Notes: a model not told the origin generated them from the sequence alone. DNA of 64,000 nt from Streptomyces griseoincarnatus (GCA_014649575.1 BMTH01000006.1:124001-188000); one strand, 5' to 3'; shown: positions 33,369 to 42,363, counted from the stretch's first letter. Numbers and translations are program-made.

Positions 33369-35309
33369 CTACGGCACCTGCACCCACTGGGCCTTGCTGG
33401 GCGTGCCGTCGCCGTCGGTGACGAACAGCATGTACCAGCCGGACTGCACCAGGTTCTTGTTCTTCGGCACGGTCACCGTGATCCGGTCGCCGTCGGTCGT
33501 GAAGTCCAGGGCGATGGAGCGCTGGTCCACGTCGGTGACGTGGGTCGAGGCGCTCGGCCGGATCAGCCGGACCTTCTTGACCGACGCCGCGTCCTGCGAG
33601 GTGAACGTGCCGGACCCGCCCCGCTTGACGGTCTGCGGCCCGCCGGAGAGGTCAGGCTGCTCCTCGTCGCCGTACAGGTACGGCGGGGTGTAGATCTCGA
33701 CGCGCTGCTCGAACTCGCCCGGCTTGGTGTTGGCCTTGTCGGCGAACAGCGAGTCCGAGCCGAAGAACATCACGCGGCCGTCGGGCAGCAGGATCGAGCC
33801 CGAGTGGTAGTTGCGGCCCACCAGCGGGTCGGCGACCCGCCGCAGCTCGTTCTTCTCCGTGTCGTAGAGCCGCGCCTCGAGGATGTTCGAGTCGCTGCGG
33901 CCCCGGTAGTCCTCCGAGCCGCCGGAGATCAGCACCTCGTCGTTCGGCAGGATCGACGCCTGGGGGTAACGGGTGCCCTTGTCCAGCGACGGCCCGTCGA
34001 CGAACTCCGGGTCGTCGGACTTCAGGTCGACGATCCGGGTCTTCTCACTGGACCGCGGGGACTCGCCGACCCCGCCGCCGCCGATGACCATGTACTTCTC
34101 GTCCTGGGCGGGCGGCAGCAGCACCGTGCCGGACGTCTCCATCAGGTCCGGGTCGCTCAGCCCGGGGATCTTCTTGAACTTGTTGGTCTCCACGTCCCAG
34201 ACGCCCGGCTCGCGGCCGACGTCGTCCGGCCCGTAGCCCGCGTTCGACCCCGAGTAGAAGACCTTGCCGTTCTGCGTCAGGAACAGCGCCGGGTACGTCG
34301 GGAACTGCCGCTCCTTGTCGGTGTACTCCCACTCCTTGGTCTCCGGGTCGTAGATCTCGTTCTTGCCCGGGACGAGCTGGCCGATGTCGTCGAGGCCGGA
34401 GACGCTGAGGATCTTCCCGTCGCTCAGGGTGGTGAGCGTCGGGTACCAGCGGGCCTCCTTCATCGGGTCGACCTTGATGTACTTCTCCGCGACCGGGTCG
34501 AACTCGTAGGCGTCCCGGATCCCCTGGAAGTCCTTCTTGTCCAGGGCGAGCTTCTCGGCGATGCCGTACGTGTTGCGCGCGTCGTCGCCGGTGAGCCCCT
34601 GCACCCGGTAGTTGTCCTGCGTGCCGGTCTCGTACGCGGCGCCTTCCTTCTGCGCCTCGACGTAGATACGGCCCACGCCCGGGGTGTTGCCGAGGAACTC
34701 GCCCGTCTCCGGGTCGAACTTCTTCTCGGCGCGCGGCACGAGCACCGGGTCCTTCGAGACGAAGGTCTTGCCGTTCTCCTTGCCGGTGAACTTGGTGCCC
34801 GCCGGGAGGGTGACCGGCTTGTCCGGGTTCTCGTTCTGGACGAGCATCAGGCCGCCGGCCTTCTTCACGTCGCCCTTGAGCTTCTCGTACCGCTTGGTGC
34901 CGCCCGCGATCAGCAGGTTGCCGTTGGCGAGCTGCGTGTGCCCGGTGCAGAACAGGTCGTTCGGCGTGGGGACCTTCTTGATGGTGCCCTTGACCGGGTC
35001 CCAGATCCGGGTGTCGTACTTCTTCGCGTCGAAGTTGTCCTGGTTGTTGCCCGACCCCGCGACGAGCAGCACCTTGCCGGTGCGCAGCAGCGCCGCGTGG
35101 ATGGTGTTCTGCCGGTACTCCTCGGGAAACTCGACGATCTCCCACTTGCCGTTCGCGGCCTTGTACTCCGGCTGATTGATCTTGTACTGGTGGTATTTCT
35201 CCGACCCGAAGCGGTAGAGCCACGGGCCGTTCATCCCGGCCAGCGCGAGCACCACCGCCGTGCCTATCGCGATCCGACGGGCGCGACGGCGGCCTGCACG
35301 GTCAGTCAT
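33369..35309 (-). CDS. glxA: Copper-radical (galactose/glyoxal) oxidase GlxA
   Basis: 646 residues. An N-terminal signal anchor (about 11-27, IAIGTAVVLALAGMNGPW) places it outside the membrane. The seven-bladed Kelch propeller has repeated G-x-V-L-V/I-A/S-G-G strands. The active-site pieces are present: Cys121 in DLFCTGHTQL and Tyr289 in EARWYPTL (Tyr-Cys crosslink pair), with Trp288 stacked; Tyr-His in GRNYHSGSIL; and a C-terminal DUF1929 Ig domain with the metal His in ASTHVTDVDQR. It oxidises primary alcohols or aldehydes on a glycan and makes H2O2. Its ATG overlaps the cslA stop by 4 nt, matching the known cslA-glxA pair needed for tip glycan and development. Confidence 0.95.
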   Translation of the reverse strand: MTDRAGRRRARRIAIGTAVVLALAGMNGPWLYRFGSEKYHQYKINQPEYKAANGKWEIVEFPEEYRQNTIHAALLRTGKVLLVAGSGNNQDNFDAKKYDTRIWDPVKGTIKKVPTPNDLFCTGHTQLANGNLLIAGGTKRYEKLKGDVKKAGGLMLVQNENPDKPVTLPAGTKFTGKENGKTFVSKDPVLVPRAEKKFDPETGEFLGNTPGVGRIYVEAQKEGAAYETGTQDNYRVQGLTGDDARNTYGIAEKLALDKKDFQGIRDAYEFDPVAEKYIKVDPMKEARWYPTLTTLSDGKILSVSGLDDIGQLVPGKNEIYDPETKEWEYTDKERQFPTYPALFLTQNGKVFYSGSNAGYGPDDVGREPGVWDVETNKFKKIPGLSDPDLMETSGTVLLPPAQDEKYMVIGGGGVGESPRSSEKTRIVDLKSDDPEFVDGPSLDKGTRYPQASILPNDEVLISGGSEDYRGRSDSNILEARLYDTEKNELRRVADPLVGRNYHSGSILLPDGRVMFFGSDSLFADKANTKPGEFEQRVEIYTPPYLYGDEEQPDLSGGPQTVKRGGSGTFTSQDAASVKKVRLIRPSASTHVTDVDQRSIALDFTTDGDRITVTVPKNKNLVQSGWYMLFVTDGDGTPSKAQWVQVP

Positions 35310-37342
35310 TCCTTACGTCCCCCAAGTCCACCAAGGGCGATCTGCATGGTCTGGTCGTCACCGGGGGTGCCGCCCCCGGGGCCTCCCGGCCCTTCGGGGC
35401 CCCCTGATCCGCCCGGTGCGCCGTGGGAGCCGGCCCAGTGGGGCCGGGGCTGCGGCTGGTGCGGCGCGTGCTGCTGCTGGGGCATCCGCACGCCGTCGGC
35501 CGGTGTCGCGTCCTCGCGCCGGTGCCCCGCCGCGTGGGCGCCGGGCTTCTTCCGGTCCTGCCGCATGCCGTGACGCCAGGCGAACATCGGCGCCGCGGTG
35601 ATGAGCAGGGCGAAGGTGGCCCAGATGACCATCGCCGGGTGGGAGTGCCCGAAGACGAAGCCCGCGGCGATGGAGCCACCGAAGATCAGAATGAAGTACC
35701 AGTGGTACCGGAAGGTGCCGAACCAGGTGTCCGGGCTGGCCGAGTCGCCCTTCGGGGTGACCACGAACTTGCTCTTGCGGCGCAGCACCGAGTCGATCAG
35801 CGCCTTCGCGTAGAGCGGGGCCGACAGCGCGGACATCACCATGCCGGCCACACCGCCGGAGCCCTCCGGCTCGTGCGGGGAGACGTTGTGCCGGCGGTTC
35901 CAGACGTACAGGCCGATCTGGAGCGCGGAGGCGTTGCCGTAGAGCATCAGCCAGACGGCCGGGTCGATGTTCACACCCGAGGCGCCCAGGCCCAGGAACA
36001 GCGCGCAGCTGAGCGCCGCGAGGATCCAGTTCAGGGCGGACATCGGATAGAAGATGATCATCATCGTGTAGTTGAAGAGCTTGCTCGGCGGGAGCGTGAA
36101 CCAGCCCTTCCAGTACTGCTTGAGGATCGTCTCGTACGTGCCGCGCGACCAGCGCATCTGCTGGGTGAAGAAGTCGGTCCAGGCGTTGGGGCCCTCACCG
36201 ACCGCCAGCACGTCCGGGGTGTAGACCGAGCGCCACTTCCGTCCGGTCTCCGGGTTCTTCGCCCGGTGCATCTCGAACCCGGTCGCCATGTCCTCGGTGA
36301 TCGAGTCGTACAGGCCGCCGATCTGCTTCAGCGCCTTGATGCGCACGGCGTTGGAGGTGCCCACGAACATGGGTGAGCCGTAGCGGTTGCCGGCGCGCTG
36401 GATCAGCGCGTGGAAGAGGAACTGCTGGGACTCGGCGGCCTTGGTGACGAAGTTGTCGTAGTTGCCGTAGACCTGCGGGCCGATGACGAAGCCGACGTCC
36501 GGGTCGCGGAAGAAGCCGAGCATCCGCTCCAGGTAGTTCGGCAGCGGCACGTGGTCGGTGTCCACGGAGGCGAAGAAGTCGTAGTGGTCGCCGTGCGCGT
36601 CCAGCCAGGCGTTGTAGTTGCCGTGCTTCGTCTTGGCGCGGTGCGGGCCCTTCTTCTGGTTCCACTTCGCGACGCCCTTGCGGGAGAAGTGATGCACGCC
36701 GAGGCGCTCGCAGACCGCCTTCACCTCGGGGTCGTCGCCCTCGTCGAGCAGCCAGACGTGCATCAGTCCCCGGTGGCGGATCCTCACGGCCGCCTCCAGG
36801 GTCTTCGTCACCATCTCCAGCGGTTCCTTGCCGGGCACGAAGGAGGTGAGGAAGGCGACCCGGGTGCCGGTCTCGGGCACCACCGGGACCGGGTCCCGGG
36901 CGACGAGCGTGGCGTGCGCGTTCGACACCACGTTCATGCAGCGGAAGAACTCGATCAGACCGATCGACACGAGCATCACGACGTCGAGGGCGGGCAGCCA
37001 CTCGAACGCCGGGTGGTCGCGCTCCGTCCAGTGCGACGGCTGGAGCAGCCACACCAGCAGCACCAGCGACAGCACGGGGGCCGCCAGCAGCATCAGCGCG
37101 ATGCGGATGCGGTGCGGCTCCTGCGAGATCAGCGAGCGGTACTGGACCTTGTACGGCTTGTTCGGATCGGGCTGGGTGAGGGGACCCGAAAGGCGGCTGT
37201 AGTGCTCGTAGTCGTATCTGGGCAGCGCTTTCTTGATCCGGCGGAACGTACCCGTGTTCCAGTTCCGATGGCCCGGCACCCGCAGCTGGGTGGTCTGGGA
37301 CGGGTCGTCGTCCCGGTGGGCGCCCGTCGGCGTCGACGTCAT
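35306..37342 (-). CDS. cslA: Cellulose synthase-like protein CslA
   Basis: 678 residues. TM helices near 80-100 and 115-135 precede a cytosolic GT2 domain. Its catalytic elements are LLDEGDD (199-204), SVDTDH (259-264), ITEDMATG (348-355) and QQMRWSRG (394-401, the Q-x-x-R-W motif). About five more helices follow, and a Pro/Gly/His-rich tail of about 80 residues has unknown role. It polymerises and exports a beta-glucan at hyphal tips. ATG 37342 follows GGGGGG by about 8 nt. A palindrome fills the spacer of its probable promoter. Confidence 0.95.
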   Translation of the reverse strand: MTSTPTGAHRDDDPSQTTQLRVPGHRNWNTGTFRRIKKALPRYDYEHYSRLSGPLTQPDPNKPYKVQYRSLISQEPHRIRIALMLLAAPVLSLVLLVWLLQPSHWTERDHPAFEWLPALDVVMLVSIGLIEFFRCMNVVSNAHATLVARDPVPVVPETGTRVAFLTSFVPGKEPLEMVTKTLEAAVRIRHRGLMHVWLLDEGDDPEVKAVCERLGVHHFSRKGVAKWNQKKGPHRAKTKHGNYNAWLDAHGDHYDFFASVDTDHVPLPNYLERMLGFFRDPDVGFVIGPQVYGNYDNFVTKAAESQQFLFHALIQRAGNRYGSPMFVGTSNAVRIKALKQIGGLYDSITEDMATGFEMHRAKNPETGRKWRSVYTPDVLAVGEGPNAWTDFFTQQMRWSRGTYETILKQYWKGWFTLPPSKLFNYTMMIIFYPMSALNWILAALSCALFLGLGASGVNIDPAVWLMLYGNASALQIGLYVWNRRHNVSPHEPEGSGGVAGMVMSALSAPLYAKALIDSVLRRKSKFVVTPKGDSASPDTWFGTFRYHWYFILIFGGSIAAGFVFGHSHPAMVIWATFALLITAAPMFAWRHGMRQDRKKPGAHAAGHRREDATPADGVRMPQQQHAPHQPQPRPHWAGSHGAPGGSGGPEGPGGPGGGTPGDDQTMQIALGGLGGRKE

Positions 37343-37461
37343 GAGTCATCCCCCCACACGCGGCAAGAGCGCGTGTTTCGTCGCTTCCTTACGTCCGTCG
37401 TCGGTTCCCCTCGACCTCCGGACGTGTCAGTGGCGGACCGCGGTCACCACGTCACGCACAC

Positions 37462-37483
37462 CTTATAGACACGACTTCGTGTC
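37462..37483 (-). promoter_or_regulatory. cslA promoter region with embedded palindrome
   Basis: On the minus strand a -10-like TATAAG occupies 37467-37462. Directly upstream is the palindrome GACACGA-CT-TCGTGTC (37468-37483, plus-strand reading), which would sit in the -35/-10 spacer. The expected -35 (CCGGAA) is poor, so a regulator binding this site is plausible. Confidence 0.5.
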
Positions 37484-37699
37484 CTTCCGGTTGCATGATC
37501 CCCCTTCGGTGCCGACGCGGGGGAACGGGGTCCCCCACCCCGTTCCGGCCGACGGCCGGTGCTCCCCCCGGTCCCCCCAACGACCGCGACGGCGCGGACC
37601 GTTGAAGGGACCAGGGTCCCGGTTCGCTCCTCATGATCGCAAGGTGCGAAACACGGTGCATACCGGACGTAAGGTGCCATTGTGACGCCTGGGGGCGTC

Positions 37700-37713
37700 C
37701 TGTGATGTCACAG
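37700..37713. promoter_or_regulatory. CTGTGA-TG-TCACAG palindrome
   Basis: Six-base arms with 2-nt spacing. The half-sites look like Crp half-sites, but a Crp site needs 6 nt between them. It lies in the 471-bp gap 37343-37813 between cslA and tRNA-Lys, about 360 bp upstream of cslA. The gap shows no gene. Confidence 0.35.
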
Positions 37714-37774
37714 TTCCGTACGGGGCGCGAGGGCGATGTGCTCAACGGGGGCGAGAGAGTTTCCGGCCAAAAAC

Positions 37775-37807
37775 CGACGGGCCCCTCGTGGAGCGAGGAG
37801 CCCGTCG
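37775..37807 (-). terminator. Terminator of tRNA-Lys copy 1
   Basis: CGACGGGC (37775-37782) pairs with GCCCGTCG (37800-37807), with further pairing of CCCTCG/CGAGGA inside. On the minus strand it is followed by GTTTTTGG, giving a U-run. It begins 7 nt past the tRNA 3' end. Confidence 0.8.
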
Positions 37808-37813
37808 TGTCGG

Positions 37814-37887
37814 TGCGCCGCCAGGGACTCGAACCCCGGACCCGCTGATTAAGAGTCAGCTGCTCTAACCAACTGAGCTAGCGGCGC
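37814..37887 (-). tRNA. tRNA-Lys (anticodon CUU), copy 1
   Basis: 74 nt. Acceptor arms GCGCCGC/GCGGCGC with discriminator A, D-arm GCTC...GAGC with AGTTGGTTA loop, anticodon stem GCTGA/TCAGC with loop CTCTTAA, and T-loop TTCGAGT. CCA is not encoded. A -10-like TAGAGT (minus strand, 37907-37902) precedes it. It is identical to the copies at 41431 and 52458. Confidence 0.97.
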
Positions 37888-38083
37888 CTGCTGACGGCAG
37901 AACTCTACAGGACCCCGGAAGGTCCTCGTGACCACCTCGTCCCGCCGCCCGCCACCCGGGGCGTCCGACGGAGGGGCGCTTTACATCATTCGGACCGTCA
38001 AAGTGCGCGCCCGGAAGACCGTTGCGACACTGACGCTCGTGCGCAGAGGCGGAGAAACGTTCCGGGAATGTGAGGGGAATCGC

Positions 38084-39397
38084 ATGGGGTCTCCGGTGTG
38101 CGAGGAATGCGGTCCGGCCGGAGACCGCGCGTGCCTCGGCCGCGCGGGTGAACAGCGGGAGCGGCCGCTTCCTCGGGCGCGGCGGATGCGGCGCTCCGTG
38201 GCGCGGCGCACCGCCCTCGTGGTGGCCGCGGTCGCGTCCGCCGCGCTCGGCGCCCACCCGGCCCCCGCAGCAGCCGCCCAGGACACCCGGGTCTCCGCCG
38301 ACCAGGGCCTCCCCGCAGACCAGGGGAGCGGCGGCGGGCAGGGCGCGCCGGGGCCGCTGTTCGGCGCCGGCGGGCGCACGGGCCCCGCGCTGCCGCCCGG
38401 GACGATCCCCGCGATCAGCCGGACGGACATCGTCAAGCGGGCCGCCGCCTGGGTCAGCCGGAAGGTCCCCTACAGCGTGGCCTCCTACTGGTCCGACGGA
38501 TACCGGCAGGACTGCTCCGGCTATGTGTCGATGGCCTGGAAACTGCCCGGCAACGAATGGACGGGCAGCCTCGCGCAATACGCCGACAAAATCACCAAGG
38601 CGGAACTCCAGCCCGGTGACATCCTCCTCTTCCACAATGCGTCCGACCCGTACAACGGTTCGCACGTCGTCATTTTCGGCGGGTGGGCGAACACCGCCCG
38701 CACCCAGTACGTCGCCTATGAGCAGACCCCGCCGCACACCCGCAAGATGACGACCCCGTACGCCTACTGGAACAACTCGGCGCGCTATGTGCCGTACCGC
38801 TACAAGGGCGTGACCGACGGGGCCGCGGGTGCCGCTCCGGAGACCGCCGCGTCCGTCCTGCCGCCGCTTCCGGCCGGGCCGCCGGTGGCGGATTCCCCAC
38901 CCGTCACCGGGGGCGCGGACGCCGTCGTGCCGGGCGGCGGGGCGCCGGCGCCCGCGGTGCCGGACGCTCCCCGCGGAACGGACGCCGGCAAGGGGGCGGC
39001 CGGTGCGGCGCCGGCGCGGCGGCGCGTCTCCCTGGACGGCGCTCCCGGCCCGTCGGGCACACGGTCCGGCGAGGTCCCGGACGGCTCAAACGGAGGTTCC
39101 GCTTCTGCCCCGGCGGGGCTTCTTGCCGCGCCCGCCACGCAGAGGGCGGCGGGCTGCCCCGGCCGCGCGCCGTTCCTTTCGGGTGCGGAGAACGAGCACG
39201 TCACCCGGCCGGGCCGGCAGCCGGAGGCGACGGGGTCCGGCCGGCACCGCACCCAGGGCCCGGGCCCGCGCCGGGGCGAGGAGGGCCGGCGCAAGGCGGC
39301 CGGCCTCGACGCGGCCGGCTTCCAGCGGGAGCGGGGCCGGCCGGGCGGGGCGGCGGACGGCGCCCCGGGCCCGGAGACCTGGCAGCGCATCGCCTGA
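38084..39397 (+). CDS. Secreted NlpC/P60-family protein
   Basis: 437 residues from ATG 38084 (GAGGGGA 6-10 nt upstream). An Arg-rich N-terminus leads to a signal peptide near 35-62 (MRRSVARRTALVVAAVASAALGAHPAPAAAA). The NlpC/P60-like domain (about 115-260) has RQDCSGYVSMAWKL (catalytic Cys), LQPGDILLFHN and SHVVIFGGW (catalytic His). It should cleave peptide bonds in cell-wall stem peptides. The last 165 residues are Pro/Gly/Ala-rich and disordered but keep Streptomyces codon bias, so they are probably translated. It lies between the csl genes and an SPFH gene. Confidence 0.85.
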   Translation: MGSPVCEECGPAGDRACLGRAGEQRERPLPRARRMRRSVARRTALVVAAVASAALGAHPAPAAAAQDTRVSADQGLPADQGSGGGQGAPGPLFGAGGRTGPALPPGTIPAISRTDIVKRAAAWVSRKVPYSVASYWSDGYRQDCSGYVSMAWKLPGNEWTGSLAQYADKITKAELQPGDILLFHNASDPYNGSHVVIFGGWANTARTQYVAYEQTPPHTRKMTTPYAYWNNSARYVPYRYKGVTDGAAGAAPETAASVLPPLPAGPPVADSPPVTGGADAVVPGGGAPAPAVPDAPRGTDAGKGAAGAAPARRRVSLDGAPGPSGTRSGEVPDGSNGGSASAPAGLLAAPATQRAAGCPGRAPFLSGAENEHVTRPGRQPEATGSGRHRTQGPGPRRGEEGRRKAAGLDAAGFQRERGRPGGAADGAPGPETWQRIA

Positions 39398-39475
39398 CCC
39401 GAACGGGGCGCCGGGCGTCCGCCCCCGCCCGAGTCCCTCGATGTGACGCATCTGGCGCGGAGGCTGGAGGCACGC

Positions 39476-40621
39476 ATGACCACCACGACATCCCACGTCC
39501 CCGAGTACGTCCCCGAGTCCGAGGGGCCCGACGGCGGCGTCGCGGCCGCCCGCCCGGCCCGGCTGATCCACACCGAGTCCACCACCGAGATCCCCGTCCA
39601 CCTGCTGTTCCGTGAGGAACCCGCGGCGCCGCCCGCGGAGGTGAAGCTGCGGCCCCCGGTCGTCGCCCACCGCCCCCCGCCCGAGAAGGAGGACCGGGAC
39701 ACACGGGACATCGGCGTACGGGCCCGCGCGTCCGCGCCCGGCGTCGACCCGGACGTCGTGGAGCGGCCCGCGCGGGTGCTGCCGGGGATCGCCGGGGTGC
39801 TGGCGGGGGTGTGCGGCGCGGCGGGCTGCGCGGTCACGGCGTGGTGGGCGGGGGTGCTGCCGCCGTTCGCGGCGGAGGCGTTCGGACGGTCCGCGGGGGC
39901 CGGTGGTCCCGGGCCCGCGCAGTGGGCCGCGTTCGCCGGGGCCGGGGCGCTCGGGCTGTTCGGCTTCGGCGGTCTGGCCCGCGGCCGGACCGGGCGTGCC
40001 TGGGTGCTGGAGCTGTTCGGCCGCTACCGGGGGACCGTGCGGGGGACCGGACTGCTGTGGGTGAACCCGCTGCTGCTGCGCCGCCGGGTCGACGTGCGGC
40101 TGCGGCACTGGCGCGGCGAGCCGCTCCCGGCGGCGGACCGGGGCGGGGTCGCGCTGCGGGTGTCGGTGCTGATGGTGTGGCGGGTGCGGGACACCGCGCG
40201 GGCGACCCTGGGCGTCGAGGACCACGAGGGGTACCTGCGGGCGTGCGTGGAGGCGGCGCTGCTGCGGGTGCCGGTGGCCGCGCCGGGCGCCGGGCGGGGC
40301 GCGGTGCAGGCGACGCAGGACGTGCTGACCCGGCTGGTGGCGGCGGACGCCGGGCCCGTGGGGGTGGAGGTGTGCGCCGTGCGTCCTCTCCGGGTGGAGT
40401 ACGCGCCGGAGGTGGCGGCCGCGATGCACCGGCGCCGGCTCGCCGCGCTGGACGCCCGGCACCGGGCGGGTGTGGTCGGCGCGGTCGTGGACTCGGTGGA
40501 GGACACCGTGACCCGGCTGACCATGCGCGGCCTGGTCGACCTGGACGACTACGAGCGCCAGGTGCTGGTGAAGGACCTGACGGTGGCGTTCTGCGCGGGG
40601 CGGGGTGAGACCGGGTCCTGA
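39476..40621 (+). CDS. SPFH/Band 7 domain protein
   Basis: 381 residues; GGAGG precedes ATG 39476 by 6 nt. An acidic, Pro-rich cytoplasmic N-terminus (about 1-95) is followed by two hydrophobic stretches (about 100-130 and 150-168). The SPFH core is RGRTGRAWVLELFGRYRGTVRGTGLLWVNPLLLRRRVDVR, then VALRVSVLMVWRVRDTARATL. The C-terminus is helical. SPFH proteins oligomerise at membranes and organise microdomains. The position between the NlpC/P60 and LPMO genes, near cslA-glxA, suggests support of tip envelope assembly; this is inferred. Confidence 0.87.
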   Translation: MTTTTSHVPEYVPESEGPDGGVAAARPARLIHTESTTEIPVHLLFREEPAAPPAEVKLRPPVVAHRPPPEKEDRDTRDIGVRARASAPGVDPDVVERPARVLPGIAGVLAGVCGAAGCAVTAWWAGVLPPFAAEAFGRSAGAGGPGPAQWAAFAGAGALGLFGFGGLARGRTGRAWVLELFGRYRGTVRGTGLLWVNPLLLRRRVDVRLRHWRGEPLPAADRGGVALRVSVLMVWRVRDTARATLGVEDHEGYLRACVEAALLRVPVAAPGAGRGAVQATQDVLTRLVAADAGPVGVEVCAVRPLRVEYAPEVAAAMHRRRLAALDARHRAGVVGAVVDSVEDTVTRLTMRGLVDLDDYERQVLVKDLTVAFCAGRGETGS

Positions 40622-40658
40622 ACGGCGGGCGACCGCAGGGGGAAACAGGGTCTGCGAT

Positions 40659-40711
40659 TGGTATGGACATGTTCAACAACCGTCCCTACCCTGAGACTTG
40701 GTCTAGACCTG
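40659..40711. promoter_or_regulatory. DasR-like site(s) upstream of the LPMO gene
   Basis: TTGGTCTAGACCTG (40698-40711) contains the perfect core GGTCTAGACC of the GlcNAc-responsive DasR box. A weaker copy, TTGGTATGGACATG, begins at 40659. The strong site is 39 bp before the LPMO ATG (40750). Confidence 0.7.
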
Positions 40712-40749
40712 CATCCCTGACATCTCCCCCACACTCCAGGAGCGGCAGC

Positions 40750-41355
40750 ATGCGTAAACGGACCAAGCTGTACGCGGCCGCGGTGGGACTGGCCACGACC
40801 GGAGCGCTCATGCTCTCCTCCGGCGGCGCCAGCGGCCACGGCTACACCGACCTGCCCGTCAGCAGGCAGAAGCTCTGCCAGAACGGCGGCGTCTCCAACT
40901 GCGGCGCCATCCAGTGGGAGCCGCAGAGCGTCGAGGGGCCGAAGGGCTTCCCGTCGGCCGGCCCGGCCGACGGCAAGCTCTGTTCGGCCGGCAACGCGTC
41001 CTTCGCCCCCCTCGACGCACCGCGTACCCCGTCCGGCGGCGCCTGGCCCACCACCCGGGTGACCGGCGGCCAGCAGTACACCTTCCGGTGGCAGTTCACG
41101 GCGATGCACGCCACCACCGACTTCAAGTACTACGTCACCAAGCCGGGCTGGAACCAGAACCACAACCTGTCCCGGTCCGACCTCAACCTCACGCCGTTCC
41201 TGACCGTCCCCTACAACGGCCAGCGTCCGCCGCAGACCCTGTCGCACAGCGGCCGGCTGCCCAGCGGACTCAGCGGCCACCACGTGATCCTCGCGGTGTG
41301 GACGGTCCACGACACGGGCAACGCGTTCTACGCCTGCTCCGACGTGACCTTCTAG
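40750..41355 (+). CDS. AA10 lytic polysaccharide monooxygenase
   Basis: 201 residues; AGGAG precedes ATG 40750. A signal peptide ends at GGASG so that the mature chain begins with His30 (HGYTDLPVSRQKLC), the first copper ligand. His120 in FTAMHATTDFKYYVTKPGW is the second. The single chitin-binding-type LPMO domain (CBM33 fold, two Cys pairs) fills the protein; there is no extra carbohydrate module. It oxidatively cleaves chitin or a similar beta-glycan. By position it matches the LPMO linked to CslA/GlxA glycan deposition (SCO2833-type, LpmP). A DasR-like site lies upstream. Confidence 0.93.
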   Translation: MRKRTKLYAAAVGLATTGALMLSSGGASGHGYTDLPVSRQKLCQNGGVSNCGAIQWEPQSVEGPKGFPSAGPADGKLCSAGNASFAPLDAPRTPSGGAWPTTRVTGGQQYTFRWQFTAMHATTDFKYYVTKPGWNQNHNLSRSDLNLTPFLTVPYNGQRPPQTLSHSGRLPSGLSGHHVILAVWTVHDTGNAFYACSDVTF

Positions 41356-41397
41356 GAGCGGCCCGGGGCATCACCCCGCACATCCGGGCACGCCAAA

Positions 41398-41423
41398 GGG
41401 CCTCTCGCTCCCACGAGAGGCCC
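41398..41423. terminator. Hairpin between the LPMO gene and tRNA-Lys copy 2
   Basis: GGGCCTCTCG and CGAGAGGCCC form perfect 10-bp arms around a 6-nt loop. It lies 8 nt past the tRNA 3' end on the minus strand and 42 bp past the LPMO stop on the plus strand, so it may serve both. Confidence 0.85.
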
Positions 41424-41430
41424 TTCTCGG

Positions 41431-41504
41431 TGCGCCGCCAGGGACTCGAACCCCGGACCCGCTGATTAAGAGTCAGCTGCTCTAACCAACTGAGCTAGCG
41501 GCGC
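41431..41504 (-). tRNA. tRNA-Lys (anticodon CUU), copy 2
   Basis: 74 nt and identical in every base to the copy at 37814-37887, in the same orientation 3.6 kb away. Flanks differ. A TATGAT -10 lies on the minus strand at 41551-41546. Confidence 0.97.
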
Positions 41505-41604
41505 ATGACTCCCGCCGTCCGCTTCCGCGGTCGGCGACGGGAAAAATCATACCCGGTCCGCGAGGGTGCTCCCGACCACTCCCGCCGAGGCCCGGGCCGC
41601 CGGC

Positions 41605-42363
41605 TCAGATCGCCAGCGACAGCAGCAGCGGAGCGGCGTTGCGGTTGAGGGCTTCGGCGGCCCGGCGCAGCCGGTGGGCGTGCTCCAGCGGCAGGGACAG
41701 CGCCAGGCATCCCGCCGTGGACCCGGCGGTGAGCGGGACGGCCGCGCAGACCGTGCCGACCGCGTACTCCTGGAGGTCCAGGACCGGCACCGTCGGCGGC
41801 TGCGCGGCGAGCCTCGACAGCAGCAGGCGGTCGCTGGTGATGGTGCGCGAGGTGAGCCGGGCCGGGCGGTGCCGGGCCAGATGGTCGCGCCGGCCCTCGT
41901 GGTCCAGCTGGGTGAGCAGGCTCTTGCCGACCGCCGTGGCGTGCGCCGAGAAGCGGAAGTCCACCCATTCGTTCACCTTCGGGGTGGCCGGGGAGTCGGC
42001 GTACTGGGTGACCCGGACCTCGCCGTCGACGTACCGGCTGAGGTAGACGGCGGCGCCCACGGAGTCGCGCAGCCGGTCCAGGGTGTGCTGGAGCTTGTCG
42101 CGCAGCGCCCGGTCGTGTCCTTCGGCGGAACCGAGGCGGGTGAAGGCCGCTCCGGTGACGTACGCGCCGTCGGTGAGCTGCTCGACGTAGGCCTCGCGGC
42201 GCAGCATCCGCAGGAGGGTGGTCAGCCGCTCCGTGCCGAGGCCGGTCTCGCGGGCGAGTTCGGTGTTGTCGACTCCTGTGGTGTGCCGCGCCACCGTCTC
42301 CAGGACGCGCAGGGCGTCCTGGACCGAATGGTACGACGCGGTCGGCTCGTGCCTCAGCGCCAC
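41605..42363 (-). CDS. IclR-family transcriptional regulator
   Basis: 252 residues from GTG 42363 (GGGGGAA upstream). The N-terminal winged helix is SVQDALRVLETVARHTTGVDNTELARETGLGTERLTTLLRMLRREAYVE (about 12-60). The IclR ligand-binding domain follows: RDSVGAAVYLSRYVDGEVRVTQY, FRFSAHATAVGKSLLTQL and VCAAVPLTAGSTAGCLALSLP. The AHATAVGKSLL helix is diagnostic. It probably senses a small organic acid. The nearest target candidates are the small secreted protein and the ehu transport and catabolic genes to its right. Confidence 0.85.
   Translation of the reverse strand: MALRHEPTASYHSVQDALRVLETVARHTTGVDNTELARETGLGTERLTTLLRMLRREAYVEQLTDGAYVTGAAFTRLGSAEGHDRALRDKLQHTLDRLRDSVGAAVYLSRYVDGEVRVTQYADSPATPKVNEWVDFRFSAHATAVGKSLLTQLDHEGRRDHLARHRPARLTSRTITSDRLLLSRLAAQPPTVPVLDLQEYAVGTVCAAVPLTAGSTAGCLALSLPLEHAHRLRRAAEALNRNAAPLLLSLAI

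Noticed and set aside
37700..37713. Crp binding site
   Set aside because: The half-sites TGTGA/TCACA are only 2 nt apart; Crp sites need 6.
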